Positions 8,137-16,424 of a DNA stretch of 64,000 nucleotides are shown piece after piece. The DNA is taken from positions 31,929 to 95,928 of the forward strand of contig JAFTZJ010000022.1 of assembly GCA_017461045.1 (NCBI GenBank), written 5' to 3'. Every line of letters starts with the position of its first letter. Positions within the stretch are counted from its first letter, which is position 1. This DNA comes from Lachnospiraceae bacterium (GTDB taxonomy: Bacteria; Bacillota; Clostridia; Lachnospirales; Lachnospiraceae). The position numbers and the translations under genes were made by a program. Under the pieces are notes generated by a model. The model did not search any database and was not told the origin of the DNA. It worked only from the letters and a program-made list of their open reading frames with translations.

Positions 8137-9966
8137 ATGTGCGGATTTGTAGGATTTGTAGATCATTTGCCGGAAAAGGCAACAGTGATTGAAAACATGA
8201 AAAATGCAATTATTCATCGGGGACCGGATAGTGACGGAACTTATTTAGATGATGAAATTGCATTGGGATTTCGTAGATTGAGTATTATTGATTTAAACGC
8301 CGGGGATCAACCAATTTATAATGAAGATGGTTCATTGGTGTTAATGTTCAATGGTGAAATCTACAATTACCAAGGAATACGAGAAGAGTTGATTGAAAAA
8401 GGACATATATTCAAAACACAGTCCGATTCAGAGGTTTTAATTCACGCATATGAGGAATATGGTTACGATATGTTGAATATGCTTCGTGGTATGTTCAGCT
8501 TTGTAATCTGGGATACAAATGAAAAGAAGATGTTTCTTGCAAGAGATTTCTTTGGTATTAAACCAATGTATTATGCTCATATGAATGGAACATTTATGTT
8601 TGGTTCCGAAATCAAAGCATTTTTACATCATCCGAATTTTGATAAGAAGTTAAACCATGACGTGTTGGAGAACTATTTGACTTATCAGTATAGTCCATCT
8701 GCAGAAACCTTCTTTGAAGGGGTTATGTGTTTGCCACCGGCTCATTATTTGATATATGAGAATGGTAATGTGAAATTAACCCGTTACTGGGAACCGGAGT
8801 TTCAGGAACCGGATGAAAGCAAGGATTTAGAACAGTGGGCAGATGAGATTCGTGCCGCCATGGAAGATTCGATTCAGGCACATAAAATCAGTGACGTTGA
8901 AGTTGGTTCTTTCTTATCCAGTGGTGTAGATTCCAGCTATATTGCCTGTCTTGCAAATGTGGACAAGACATTTACAGTTGGATTCAAACAAAAGAAATAT
9001 AACGAGATTTCGTATGCAAAGGAATTATCGGACATTATCCAGGTGCAGAATATCAGTAAAGTTATTACCCCGGATGAATACTGGGACAAGTTATCTATGA
9101 TACAGTATTATATGGATCAACCTTTGGCGGATGCCTCGGCAATTGCGTTGTATTTCTTAGGGAATGAGACCGCAAAGCACGTAAAGGTTGCTATGTCCGG
9201 TGAAGGCTCTGATGAGCTGTTTGGTGGCTATAATATATATCGGGAACCATTGGAAAACAAGGCTTATGATGTAATTCCGTTTCCGATTCGCCGTCTGATT
9301 GGTAAGTTCGCAGCATTATTCCCGAAAAAGAGAGGATTTAATTTTCTGGTACGTCATTCAAAGACTTTACAGGAACGCTATGTGGGAAATGCGTTTATCT
9401 TTGACGAGAAAGAAAAAGATTGTCTCTTAAAAGAGCGAAATGGTGTTAATCCATTTGATGTTACACGTCCGTATTGGGAGCGCACCAAGGGAAAGGATAC
9501 TGTTACCCAAATGCAATATCTGGATATTAATGTCTGGATGGTTCATGATATTTTGCTAAAAGCAGATAAAATGAGCATGGCAAATTCTTTGGAAGTGCGG
9601 GTTCCATTCTTGGATAAAGAAGTTTTTGAGGTGGCGTCTAGAATTCCACGGCAATATAAAGTGGAAGGGGAGATTACCAAGCGGGCTTTCCGAAAAACAG
9701 CAGTTGAAGTGTTGCCGGAAAAAGTGGCAGATAAGAAGAAGTTAGGATTCCCTGTACCGATTCGTGTATGGATGCGAGAAGAGAAGTATTATAATCGTAT
9801 TAAGGATGCTTTTACGGGAGAAGCGGCAAAGCAGTTCTTTGATACAGATTATTTGATGAAATTATTAGATCAGCACAAAGCAGAGAAAATGGATAACAGC
9901 CGGAAAATATGGACAGTATTTATGTTTTTGCTTTGGTATGATGAATACTTTGTCAAACGAGCATAA
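8137..9966 (+). CDS. asnB: Asparagine synthase (glutamine-hydrolysing)
   Basis: A 609-residue two-domain cytosolic enzyme making asparagine from aspartate, ATP and glutamine. The N-terminal class-II glutaminase exposes Cys2 (MCGFVGFVDH) after Met removal and carries HRGPDSDG, FNGEIYNY and the DSEVL motif. The C-terminal synthetase has the PP-loop LSSGVDSSY (~265; Ser replaces the first Gly of the usual SGG, as in many clostridial homologues) and SGEGSDELFGGY. KADKMSMANSLEVRVPFLD is the usual late motif. It has its own promoter and stands apart from the flanking genes. No T-box leader is visible: the 5' leader is too short. Confidence 0.96.
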   Translation: MCGFVGFVDHLPEKATVIENMKNAIIHRGPDSDGTYLDDEIALGFRRLSIIDLNAGDQPIYNEDGSLVLMFNGEIYNYQGIREELIEKGHIFKTQSDSEVLIHAYEEYGYDMLNMLRGMFSFVIWDTNEKKMFLARDFFGIKPMYYAHMNGTFMFGSEIKAFLHHPNFDKKLNHDVLENYLTYQYSPSAETFFEGVMCLPPAHYLIYENGNVKLTRYWEPEFQEPDESKDLEQWADEIRAAMEDSIQAHKISDVEVGSFLSSGVDSSYIACLANVDKTFTVGFKQKKYNEISYAKELSDIIQVQNISKVITPDEYWDKLSMIQYYMDQPLADASAIALYFLGNETAKHVKVAMSGEGSDELFGGYNIYREPLENKAYDVIPFPIRRLIGKFAALFPKKRGFNFLVRHSKTLQERYVGNAFIFDEKEKDCLLKERNGVNPFDVTRPYWERTKGKDTVTQMQYLDINVWMVHDILLKADKMSMANSLEVRVPFLDKEVFEVASRIPRQYKVEGEITKRAFRKTAVEVLPEKVADKKKLGFPVPIRVWMREEKYYNRIKDAFTGEAAKQFFDTDYLMKLLDQHKAEKMDNSRKIWTVFMFLLWYDEYFVKRA

Positions 9967-9992
9967 GTTGTGTTAAAATAAGATATGTAAGA

Positions 9993-10035
9993 ATATGAGG
10001 CTTACGAAAACGGGTGTTTTTTGCAAGCCTCATAT
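9993..10035 (+). promoter_or_regulatory. Long hairpin between asnB and the apbE fusion gene
   Basis: A perfect 11-bp stem (ATATGAGGCTT 9993-10003 / AAGCCTCATAT 10025-10035). The loop can form a further AAAAC/GTTTT pairing. A T-run lies inside the loop and none follows the stem, so it is not a standard terminator. It ends 7 bases before the AAAGGA site of the next gene. Confidence 0.55.
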
Positions 10036-10054
10036 GTGCGTAAAGGATAAATAC

Positions 10055-11290
10055 ATGGAACTTTGGCTAAAAATCGTAATTGTATATTTGGTATGCATGA
10101 ATATCATTGGATTCTTTAGTATGGGAATGGATAAGAGCCGGGCTAAGAAGAAACAATGGCGCATTCCGGAACGAGTCTTGTTCACCATTGCATTTCTTGG
10201 AGGAAGCATCGGAAGCTTTGTGGGAATGCAGGTGTTTCGGCATAAAACAAAGCATAAAAGCTTTGTAATCGGGATTCCGTTAATTTTACTACTGCAAGTC
10301 TGTGGAGTCGCATTATTGTTTCATTATGTGAATTCTAAGTCAGCACAGCGGACGGATTTTGCCATGGGTACGGTAGTGACAGAAGTTGTATATGGCAAAG
10401 ACTGTGAGGTGGCTGTAGAGGTTTTACAGGAACAAATCCAAATGCTGGACACAAGACAACTGTCTTGGAGAACAGATGGTTCTTCCGTTTATGTTATAAA
10501 TCAACGTCTGGCACAAGGGGAAGCTATACCATTGACGAATCAGGAATTTGAATGGTTAGATAGGACGCTGAGAATCTGTGAAGACTCAAATGGGGCTTTG
10601 GATATTACAATTCATCCCTTAATTGAAGTATGGGGGATTGAAAGTGACAGTCCTGTTGTTCCTACACAGGAGCAGGTAACAGATGCGCAGGCAAAGACAG
10701 ACTACCGACAGTTACATATTACAGAAACAGGAAGTTTATATGCAGATAGGAATACGGTATCGATTGATTTGGGTTCCGTAGGAAAAGGAATTGTAGCTGA
10801 TGAGATTCGCTCCTATTTGGAAACACAAGATATCCATGGTGCAGTGATATCCATTGGGGGAACGATTCTGGTATACGGAGAGAAACCGGGTGTAGAGGAA
10901 TGGACTGTTGCCATTCAAGATCCCAGAGGCGTCCAAGGTGAAATTCTTGGAAGTTTGACAATGAAGCAGAATGGTGTGATTTCAACATCCGGTGACTATG
11001 AACGTTATTTTATGGATGGAGACAAGCGATATCATCACATATTAGACCCGAAGTCCGGATATCCGGCAGAATCCGGATTATCCTCAGTGACCATTGTGTG
11101 TGAAGAGGGAATTGTAAGCGATGGTTTATCTACGGCTTGTTTTGTATTAGGGTATGAAAATAGCTTGCCTTTATTGGAACAATACGATGCAGAGGCTATT
11201 TTTGTAACAACTGAGAATCAAGTGATTGTTACAGAAGGGTTACGGTCAGCCTTTTCATTAACCAATGAAAACTATGAATTACAACCCTAG
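10055..11290 (+). CDS. DUF1294 membrane domain fused to FAD:protein FMN transferase (ApbE)
   Basis: A 411-residue fusion. Residues 1-~95 are a DUF1294 domain: two or three membrane helices with MNIIGFFSMGMDKSRAKK, WRIPERVLF, GGSIGSFVGM and FRHKTKHKSF. The rest is ApbE, which attaches FMN from FAD to Thr by a phosphodiester bond. It has AMGTVVTEVVYG, the FAD-binding SIDLGSVGKGIVAD, AVISIGGTILVYG, VISTSGDYERYF, HHILDPKSGYPAE and SDGLSTACFVLG. Normal ApbE has a signal or lipoprotein anchor; here DUF1294 provides the membrane anchor, consistent with action outside the membrane on RnfG and RnfD. An upstream ATG at 9995 lies within a hairpin and lacks a ribosome site; the ATG at 10055 follows AAAGGA. 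It heads the genes running into rnf. Confidence 0.9.
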   Translation: MELWLKIVIVYLVCMNIIGFFSMGMDKSRAKKKQWRIPERVLFTIAFLGGSIGSFVGMQVFRHKTKHKSFVIGIPLILLLQVCGVALLFHYVNSKSAQRTDFAMGTVVTEVVYGKDCEVAVEVLQEQIQMLDTRQLSWRTDGSSVYVINQRLAQGEAIPLTNQEFEWLDRTLRICEDSNGALDITIHPLIEVWGIESDSPVVPTQEQVTDAQAKTDYRQLHITETGSLYADRNTVSIDLGSVGKGIVADEIRSYLETQDIHGAVISIGGTILVYGEKPGVEEWTVAIQDPRGVQGEILGSLTMKQNGVISTSGDYERYFMDGDKRYHHILDPKSGYPAESGLSSVTIVCEEGIVSDGLSTACFVLGYENSLPLLEQYDAEAIFVTTENQVIVTEGLRSAFSLTNENYELQP

Positions 11291-11306
11291 ATTAAGGAGT
11301 AAATAA

Positions 11307-11690
11307 ATGGAGCAAACGGAAATAAAACACAATGCAGATAATGCAATTGAAAATAATAAGAAGAGAAATGATATATTATTAATTGTCGGTATTCTGATTG
11401 GAATTGCCATTCTCGCAGTGGTTGTTTGGCTTGTGTTTTTCCAAGGTTCCGGTACGAAAGCAGTAGTTATGGTAAACGATAGGGTTATCTTCGAACAGGA
11501 ATTAACTATGGATTGTCAGTTGCCGATTCAGACGGAAGCCGGATATAATATTTTACAGATTCAAAATGGTGAAGTCCGTATTTTAGAAGCGGATTGTAGA
11601 GACCAAATTTGTGTAGAGCATGTATCCATTAATAAAAAGGGTGAGACCATTGTGTGTTTACCACACAAATTGGTTGTGGAGGTACAATAG
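11307..11690 (+). CDS. Membrane-anchored NusG domain II protein
   Basis: A 127-residue protein with a cytoplasmic N-terminus, one membrane helix (~24-45; ILLIVGILIGIAILAVVVWLV) and a C-terminal NusG domain-II fold. The latter shows AVVMVNDRVIFEQ, EAGYNILQIQNGEVRILEADC and IVCLPHKLVVEV, with a conserved Cys pair (ADCRDQIC) and a third Cys before LPHK. Such proteins are regular neighbours of ApbE and Gx-transporter genes in Clostridia. A role in flavinylation or redox maturation outside the membrane is inferred only. It abuts the next ATG directly. Confidence 0.87.
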   Translation: MEQTEIKHNADNAIENNKKRNDILLIVGILIGIAILAVVVWLVFFQGSGTKAVVMVNDRVIFEQELTMDCQLPIQTEAGYNILQIQNGEVRILEADCRDQICVEHVSINKKGETIVCLPHKLVVEVQ

Positions 11691-12947
11691 ATGAAACCTG
11701 CAAAGAAAATTGCAAAAGAAGAAGGTGCACATCTTCTTACCTTTGGGAAATGGCTGATTTTTTCCTTGATTACAGGTATTGTTGTAGGTGTGGTTGGAAC
11801 TGTTTTTTCAGCATCAATGACATATGTGACCCGAGTGCGTCAGGAACATTCCTGGCTGGTGTTGTTATTGCCAATTGCCGGCTTATTGATTGTACTTCTT
11901 TATAAGTTGTTAAATCAAGAACATCATAAGGGCACCAATCTGGTTATTACAGCCATTCGGACGGATGAGTTGATTCATGCCAGAACGGCACCGCTTATTT
12001 TCGTATCAACAATTTTGACTCATTTATGTGGAGGTTCCTCCGGACGGGAGGGTGCTGCCTTACAATTAGGTGGCAGTATTGGTGAGTCCATCGGGCGTAT
12101 TTTTAAGTTTGATGAAAAAGACCGTACAATTATCATCATGTGTGGTATGAGTGCGGCATTTTCAGCTGTATTTGGCACGCCGTTAGCAGCGGTTATTTTT
12201 CCAATGGAAATGGTAAGTATCGGAGTTATGTATTACGCAGCCTTGGTGCCTTGTACGGTTGCATCTTTAGTTGCAAATCAGATTGCTTTGTATTGTGGTA
12301 TGCACGGAGAGCATTTTGTGGTATCGAATATTCCGGAATTTACAGTGGTGAACACTGCCAAAATCGGAATTTTAGCGATTTTATGTGCATTTTTGAGTAT
12401 TGTATTCTGTATCGTATTGCATGAGACAGAAAAACGGATTCGTGTATGGCTGAAGAATCCATATATTCGGATTGCCGTGTGCGGTGGGATAATTATTATC
12501 TTAACAGCAATTTTCGGAACCGATTATAATGGTGCAGGTATGGAAATTATTCAACGTGCAGTGGAAGAGGGAGAAGTGTTTTTTGCGGCCTTTTTGATTA
12601 AAATGGTGTTTACAGCGCTAACCTTAGGTTCCGGTTACAAGGGTGGTGAGATTGTTCCAACCTTTTTCCTTGGGGCAACCTTTGGCTGTTTAATGGGACA
12701 GTTGCTTGGTATTTCGCCAATGCTTTGTGCTGCGGCAGGAATGACCGGTGTATTTTGTGGCGTAACCAATAGTCCTATGACATCTCTGTTTTTGAGCTTT
12801 GAGTTGTTTGGCATGGAAGGAATGCCGTATTATTTGATTGTAATTGCAATTTGTTATATGCTTTCCGGTTATGTGGGCTTATATAAGAGTCAGCGAATTG
12901 TATATTCAAAATCCGAGCCGACATACATAAACCGAAAGTCCGAATAG
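11691..12947 (+). CDS. ClC-family anion/proton antiporter, CLC-F-like signatures
   Basis: A 418-residue polytopic protein. The ClC gating glutamate is present in GGSSGREGAALQLGG. The canonical GSGIP anion motif is replaced by KGTNL, and the third motif reads GGEIVPTFFLG instead of GIFAP. NSPMTSLFLSFELFG matches the late ClC segment. These substitutions resemble the CLC-F fluoride/proton antiporter subgroup more than E. coli ClcA, as I recall that family, but the substrate is not proven. No fluoride riboswitch is visible upstream. It starts at the base after the stop of the NusG-II gene. Its place inside an Rnf-linked operon suggests ion balance across the energised membrane. Confidence 0.88.
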   Translation: MKPAKKIAKEEGAHLLTFGKWLIFSLITGIVVGVVGTVFSASMTYVTRVRQEHSWLVLLLPIAGLLIVLLYKLLNQEHHKGTNLVITAIRTDELIHARTAPLIFVSTILTHLCGGSSGREGAALQLGGSIGESIGRIFKFDEKDRTIIIMCGMSAAFSAVFGTPLAAVIFPMEMVSIGVMYYAALVPCTVASLVANQIALYCGMHGEHFVVSNIPEFTVVNTAKIGILAILCAFLSIVFCIVLHETEKRIRVWLKNPYIRIAVCGGIIIILTAIFGTDYNGAGMEIIQRAVEEGEVFFAAFLIKMVFTALTLGSGYKGGEIVPTFFLGATFGCLMGQLLGISPMLCAAAGMTGVFCGVTNSPMTSLFLSFELFGMEGMPYYLIVIAICYMLSGYVGLYKSQRIVYSKSEPTYINRKSE

Positions 12948-12963
12948 GATTGGAGGAGTTGTT

Positions 12964-13455
12964 TTGGCAAAGAAGGTTGCGTTTCTCGGTATGTTTACAG
13001 CATTAGGATTGGTTTTAGGATGGCTGGAATCTCTGTTGCCGGTGGTACCATTTGCACCCGGTATTAAGATTGGTTTGGCAAACATCACTGGGTTGCTGAT
13101 TCTGTATCGGTTCGGCTGGAAGGAGGCAGTTTGCGTTAATCTGCTTCGTGTCGGATTATCCGGTGTCATGTTTGGAAATCTTTCCATAGTCATATACAGT
13201 TTTGCAGGTGCGGTATTGAGTTTGCTGGCAATGGTATTGCTAAAGAAAATAGACAAATTCTCCATTGTTGGTGTTAGCGTAATTGGTGGAGTTATGCACA
13301 ATATGGGGCAACTGATTGTGGCTGCAGTATTGATGGAAAATGCGGTAATCCTATATTATTTGCCGATTTTGGTTGTATCCGGTGTGATTGCCGGTGTGCT
13401 GACCGGATTGGTAGGAGCATTTTTGCATAAGCATCTTCCAAAGGAAATCGGTTGA
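12964..13455 (+). CDS. Gx transporter family protein (Hpre_diP_synt_I family)
   Basis: A 163-residue integral membrane protein with about five helices, of the family called Gx transporter or 'heptaprenyl diphosphate synthase component I'. Characteristic are GWLESLLPVVPFAPGIKIGLANI, RVGLSGVMFGNLSIV and GVMHNMGQLIVAA. The fold is like ECF S-components or riboflavin-type transporters. Neighbouring ApbE and NusG-II genes, together with the rnf genes, make flavin or quinone-precursor transport an attractive but unproven role. It begins with TTG at 12964 after GGAGGAG (12952-12958); there is no ATG alternative before the conserved start. Confidence 0.85.
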   Translation: MAKKVAFLGMFTALGLVLGWLESLLPVVPFAPGIKIGLANITGLLILYRFGWKEAVCVNLLRVGLSGVMFGNLSIVIYSFAGAVLSLLAMVLLKKIDKFSIVGVSVIGGVMHNMGQLIVAAVLMENAVILYYLPILVVSGVIAGVLTGLVGAFLHKHLPKEIG

Positions 13456-13511
13456 ATAACAAGGTAAATTGTATTAAAATTATAATATTCTAAGGAAATG
13501 AGGTAGTAGGT

Positions 13512-14834
13512 ATGGGTTTGCTTACTTTTAAGGGTGGTATACATCCTTACGAAGGCAAAGAATTGACCATGGACAAACCAATTGAGGTGTATTTGCCAAA
13601 GGGTGATATGGTTTATCCGCTGAGTCAGCATATTGGAGCACCGGCGAAGCCGTTGGTGAAAAAAGGAGACCGTGTTTTGGCGGGACAGAAGATTGCAGAG
13701 GCAGGAGGATTTGTATCTGCACATATTCATTCCTCTGTATCCGGTACGGTAAAATGTATTGAATCCCGCTTAACAGCAGGTGGAAATAAGGTGAATTCCA
13801 TTGTAATTGAGAATGACGAAGCATTTGAAAGTGTGGATTATAGCGCCAACGTGAAGCCATTAGAGGATATGAGTCGGGAAGATATTATTGCAGCCATACA
13901 AGAAGCAGGTATTGTTGGTATGGGTGGTGCGGGATTTCCGACCCATGTGAAGCTTTCTCCGAAGAATATCGAAGCCATTGATTATATAATTGTAAATGGT
14001 TCTGAATGTGAACCGTATCTGACATCGGATTATCGCAGAATGATGGAAGTACCGGAGAAAATAGTAAAAGGTCTGGAAGTGGTATTAAAGTTGTTTCCCA
14101 ACGCTTCCGGTATTATAGCGATTGAAGACAATAAGCCGAAAGCTATTCAATTGTTGAAGGAAATGGTAGCGAATAATCCTAAAATAAAAGTGAATAAGAT
14201 GAAAACCAAGTATCCGGAAGGTGCAGAGCGCCAGTTGATTTACGCAAATACCAAGCGATACATTAATTCGAATATGTTGCCGGCAGATGCAGGCTGTATT
14301 GTACATAACATTGATACATTGGTTGCTATTTATGAGGCGATTTATAATGGAAAGCCATTAATTGAACGAATTGTAACGGTAACTGGTGATGCGATTGTAA
14401 ATCCAAAGAATTACAAGGTATTGTTGGGAACAAATTTCCAGGAATTAATTGATGCGGCCGGCGGTTATAAGAAAGATGAACCGGAGAAGATTATTGCTGG
14501 TGGTCCAATGATGGGAAAGGCTGTTATCAGCACAGATATTCCGATTGTAAAGGGATCTTCTGCAATTCTTTGTATGCAGGAGGATGAAGTAGCGGCATGT
14601 GAACCGTCTAATTGTATTCGCTGTGGCAGATGTGTGTCTGTTTGTCCGGGACGTGTCAATCCTTCAAAATTGGCAAAATTAGCAGAATTGGGTAAGATAG
14701 ACGAATTTGTAGAACAGGATGGCATGGAATGTTGTGAGTGTGGATGTTGTTCCTATATATGTCCTGCTAAGCGTCATTTAACACAAACCATAGCGGCAAC
14801 CAGAAAAAGCATTCTGGCAAGCCGTAAGAAATAG
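13512..14834 (+). CDS. rnfC: Rnf complex subunit RnfC
   Basis: A 440-residue peripheral subunit of the ferredoxin:NAD+ oxidoreductase that pumps Na+ or H+. The N-terminal RnfC barrel starts LTFKGGIHPYEGKE. A flavin/NADH-binding Rossmann part follows with GMGGAGFPTHVK and NGSECEPYLTSDYR, then an SLBB-like region. Two [4Fe-4S] motifs lie near the C-terminus (CIRCGRCVSVCP and CCECGCCSYICP). RnfC passes electrons to NAD+. First gene of the rnf block; a TATAAT at 13481-13486 lies 25 bases upstream but has no good -35, so expression from the upstream apbE region is also likely. Confidence 0.97.
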   Translation: MGLLTFKGGIHPYEGKELTMDKPIEVYLPKGDMVYPLSQHIGAPAKPLVKKGDRVLAGQKIAEAGGFVSAHIHSSVSGTVKCIESRLTAGGNKVNSIVIENDEAFESVDYSANVKPLEDMSREDIIAAIQEAGIVGMGGAGFPTHVKLSPKNIEAIDYIIVNGSECEPYLTSDYRRMMEVPEKIVKGLEVVLKLFPNASGIIAIEDNKPKAIQLLKEMVANNPKIKVNKMKTKYPEGAERQLIYANTKRYINSNMLPADAGCIVHNIDTLVAIYEAIYNGKPLIERIVTVTGDAIVNPKNYKVLLGTNFQELIDAAGGYKKDEPEKIIAGGPMMGKAVISTDIPIVKGSSAILCMQEDEVAACEPSNCIRCGRCVSVCPGRVNPSKLAKLAELGKIDEFVEQDGMECCECGCCSYICPAKRHLTQTIAATRKSILASRKK

Positions 14835-14845
14835 GAGGTATCACT

Positions 14846-15799
14846 ATGGCTGAATTGAAGAAAATTTCCTCCTCCCCGCATGTGAGACAGGAGGATAGCA
14901 CATCCAGCATTATGCTTGATGTCATTATTGCCTTGTTGCCGACTACGATTATGGGTGTTTATAATTTTGGTATTTCTGCCTTTATATTGATTCTTGTTTG
15001 TATGGCGACTTGTTTTGCCAGTGAGTTGGCATTTCAATATTTCACAAAGAGAAAGATTACTATCGGAGATTTCAGTGCTATTGTAACCGGTTTATTATTG
15101 GCATTGAATTTACCACCGAGCTTGCCTTGGTGGATGGCAGTTTTGGGTAGTGTGTTTGCAATTATCGTTGTAAAACAGTTATTTGGCGGAATTGGACAGA
15201 ATTTCATGAATCCGGCTTTGGCAGCCAGATGTTTTCTGTTGATTTCATTTACACTTCCGATGACTACCTTTACATATGATGCGGTTACTACTGCAACACC
15301 TCTTGCTTTGTTGAAGGCAGGAGAACACGTGGATTTGCTTCGTATGTTTATGGGAAGTACTGCCGGAACCATTGGTGAAACATCTGCAGCGGCACTGTTA
15401 ATTGGTGGTGCATATTTGCTGTTTAAGCGTGTCATTGATATTCGGATTCCGTTATCTTATATTGGAACCTTTACGATTTGCATTTTGATTTATTCTTTAG
15501 CCAGTGGCAGAGGTTTGGATTGGACCTATATTGTGGCACATATTTGTGGTGGTGGTTTGCTGTTGGGTGCTATTTTTATGGCAACCGATTATGTAACATC
15601 ACCGATTACATCCAAGGGTCGTTGGATTTATGGTGTAATACTTGGCATATTAACCTTTGTATTGCGAAGCCCATGGAATCCGACAACAGCCGCAGAGGGT
15701 GTGTCATATTCGATTTTGTGCGGTAACTTATTAGTGCCGATTATTGAGCGTTTTACAGCTCCGAAATCCTTTGGAAGGGGGGCTGAAAAACATGAATAA
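14846..15799 (+). CDS. rnfD: Rnf complex subunit RnfD (flavinylated membrane subunit)
   Basis: A 317-residue NqrB/RnfD-family membrane protein with about ten helices. The covalent FMN motif is DAVTTATPL (D145-L153), with Thr151 the expected attachment site for ApbE. GIGQNFMNPALAARCFLL and MATDYVTSPIT are further family signatures. It starts after an AGGAGGT site and its last 8 bases overlap the start of rnfG, so the two are translationally coupled. Confidence 0.97.
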   Translation: MAELKKISSSPHVRQEDSTSSIMLDVIIALLPTTIMGVYNFGISAFILILVCMATCFASELAFQYFTKRKITIGDFSAIVTGLLLALNLPPSLPWWMAVLGSVFAIIVVKQLFGGIGQNFMNPALAARCFLLISFTLPMTTFTYDAVTTATPLALLKAGEHVDLLRMFMGSTAGTIGETSAAALLIGGAYLLFKRVIDIRIPLSYIGTFTICILIYSLASGRGLDWTYIVAHICGGGLLLGAIFMATDYVTSPITSKGRWIYGVILGILTFVLRSPWNPTTAAEGVSYSILCGNLLVPIIERFTAPKSFGRGAEKHE

Positions 15800-16424
15800 A
15801 CAGATGATTAAGGATTCGCTTATTTTATTTGCTATTACTTTAATTGCAGGTTTGTTGCTGGGTGGAGTTTATGCGATTACCAAGGATCCGATTGCAGCCG
15901 CTCAGGAGCGGAAGAAACAGGAAGCATATCAGGCAGTCTTTTCTGATGCAACCGGCTTTGAAGCGGTAGAAGCGGATATAGAAAATGCTTCAGATGTTTT
16001 GGCTAAAGCGGGATATGAGAAGTATGCCATTGGTGAAGTGCAGCTTGCAGTAGATGATGCGGGGAATGCATTAGGATATGTTATGACAGTCACCTCCATG
16101 GAAGCATATAGTGGTGAATTAACCATTGCTATGGGTATCCGTATGGATGGAACGGTAAACGGTATTTCGTTCTTAACCTTGAATGAAACTACCGGCCTTG
16201 GTATGGAAGCTAAAAATCCGGAATTCTATGAACAATATTCCGACAAGCAGGTTGGTGCTTTTGTTGTAAAAAAAGGCAGTGCTTCTGCTGAGAATGAAAT
16301 TGATGCCCTAACCGGTGCAACTGTGACCAGTAATGCAGTTACCAATGCAGTGAATGCAGGTATCTGTTATGCACAGAATTTGGGCTTGGAAGGAACAGAG
16401 ATGGGAGGTGGTAGCGATGAATAA
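15792..16424 (+). CDS. rnfG: Rnf complex subunit RnfG (covalent FMN)
   Basis: A 210-residue subunit with one N-terminal membrane helix (~8-29) and an extracytoplasmic FMN-binding domain. The flavinylation motif DALTGATVTS (171-180) puts FMN on Thr177. GLGMEAKNPEFYEQY is the second family block. An in-frame extension to 15744 is rejected: the ATG at 15792 follows GGAAGGGGGG and gives the normal N-terminus. It overlaps rnfD by 8 bases and rnfE by 8 bases. Confidence 0.96.
   Translation: MNKQMIKDSLILFAITLIAGLLLGGVYAITKDPIAAAQERKKQEAYQAVFSDATGFEAVEADIENASDVLAKAGYEKYAIGEVQLAVDDAGNALGYVMTVTSMEAYSGELTIAMGIRMDGTVNGISFLTLNETTGLGMEAKNPEFYEQYSDKQVGAFVVKKGSASAENEIDALTGATVTSNAVTNAVNAGICYAQNLGLEGTEMGGGSDE

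Noticed and set aside
11691-11905. 83-codon frame at 11654-11905 overlapping the ClC gene
   Set aside because: Out of frame with the conserved ClC protein and without a ribosome site.
13481-13486. TATAAT as the rnfC promoter
   Set aside because: No -35 at usable spacing; reported only as a note under rnfC.
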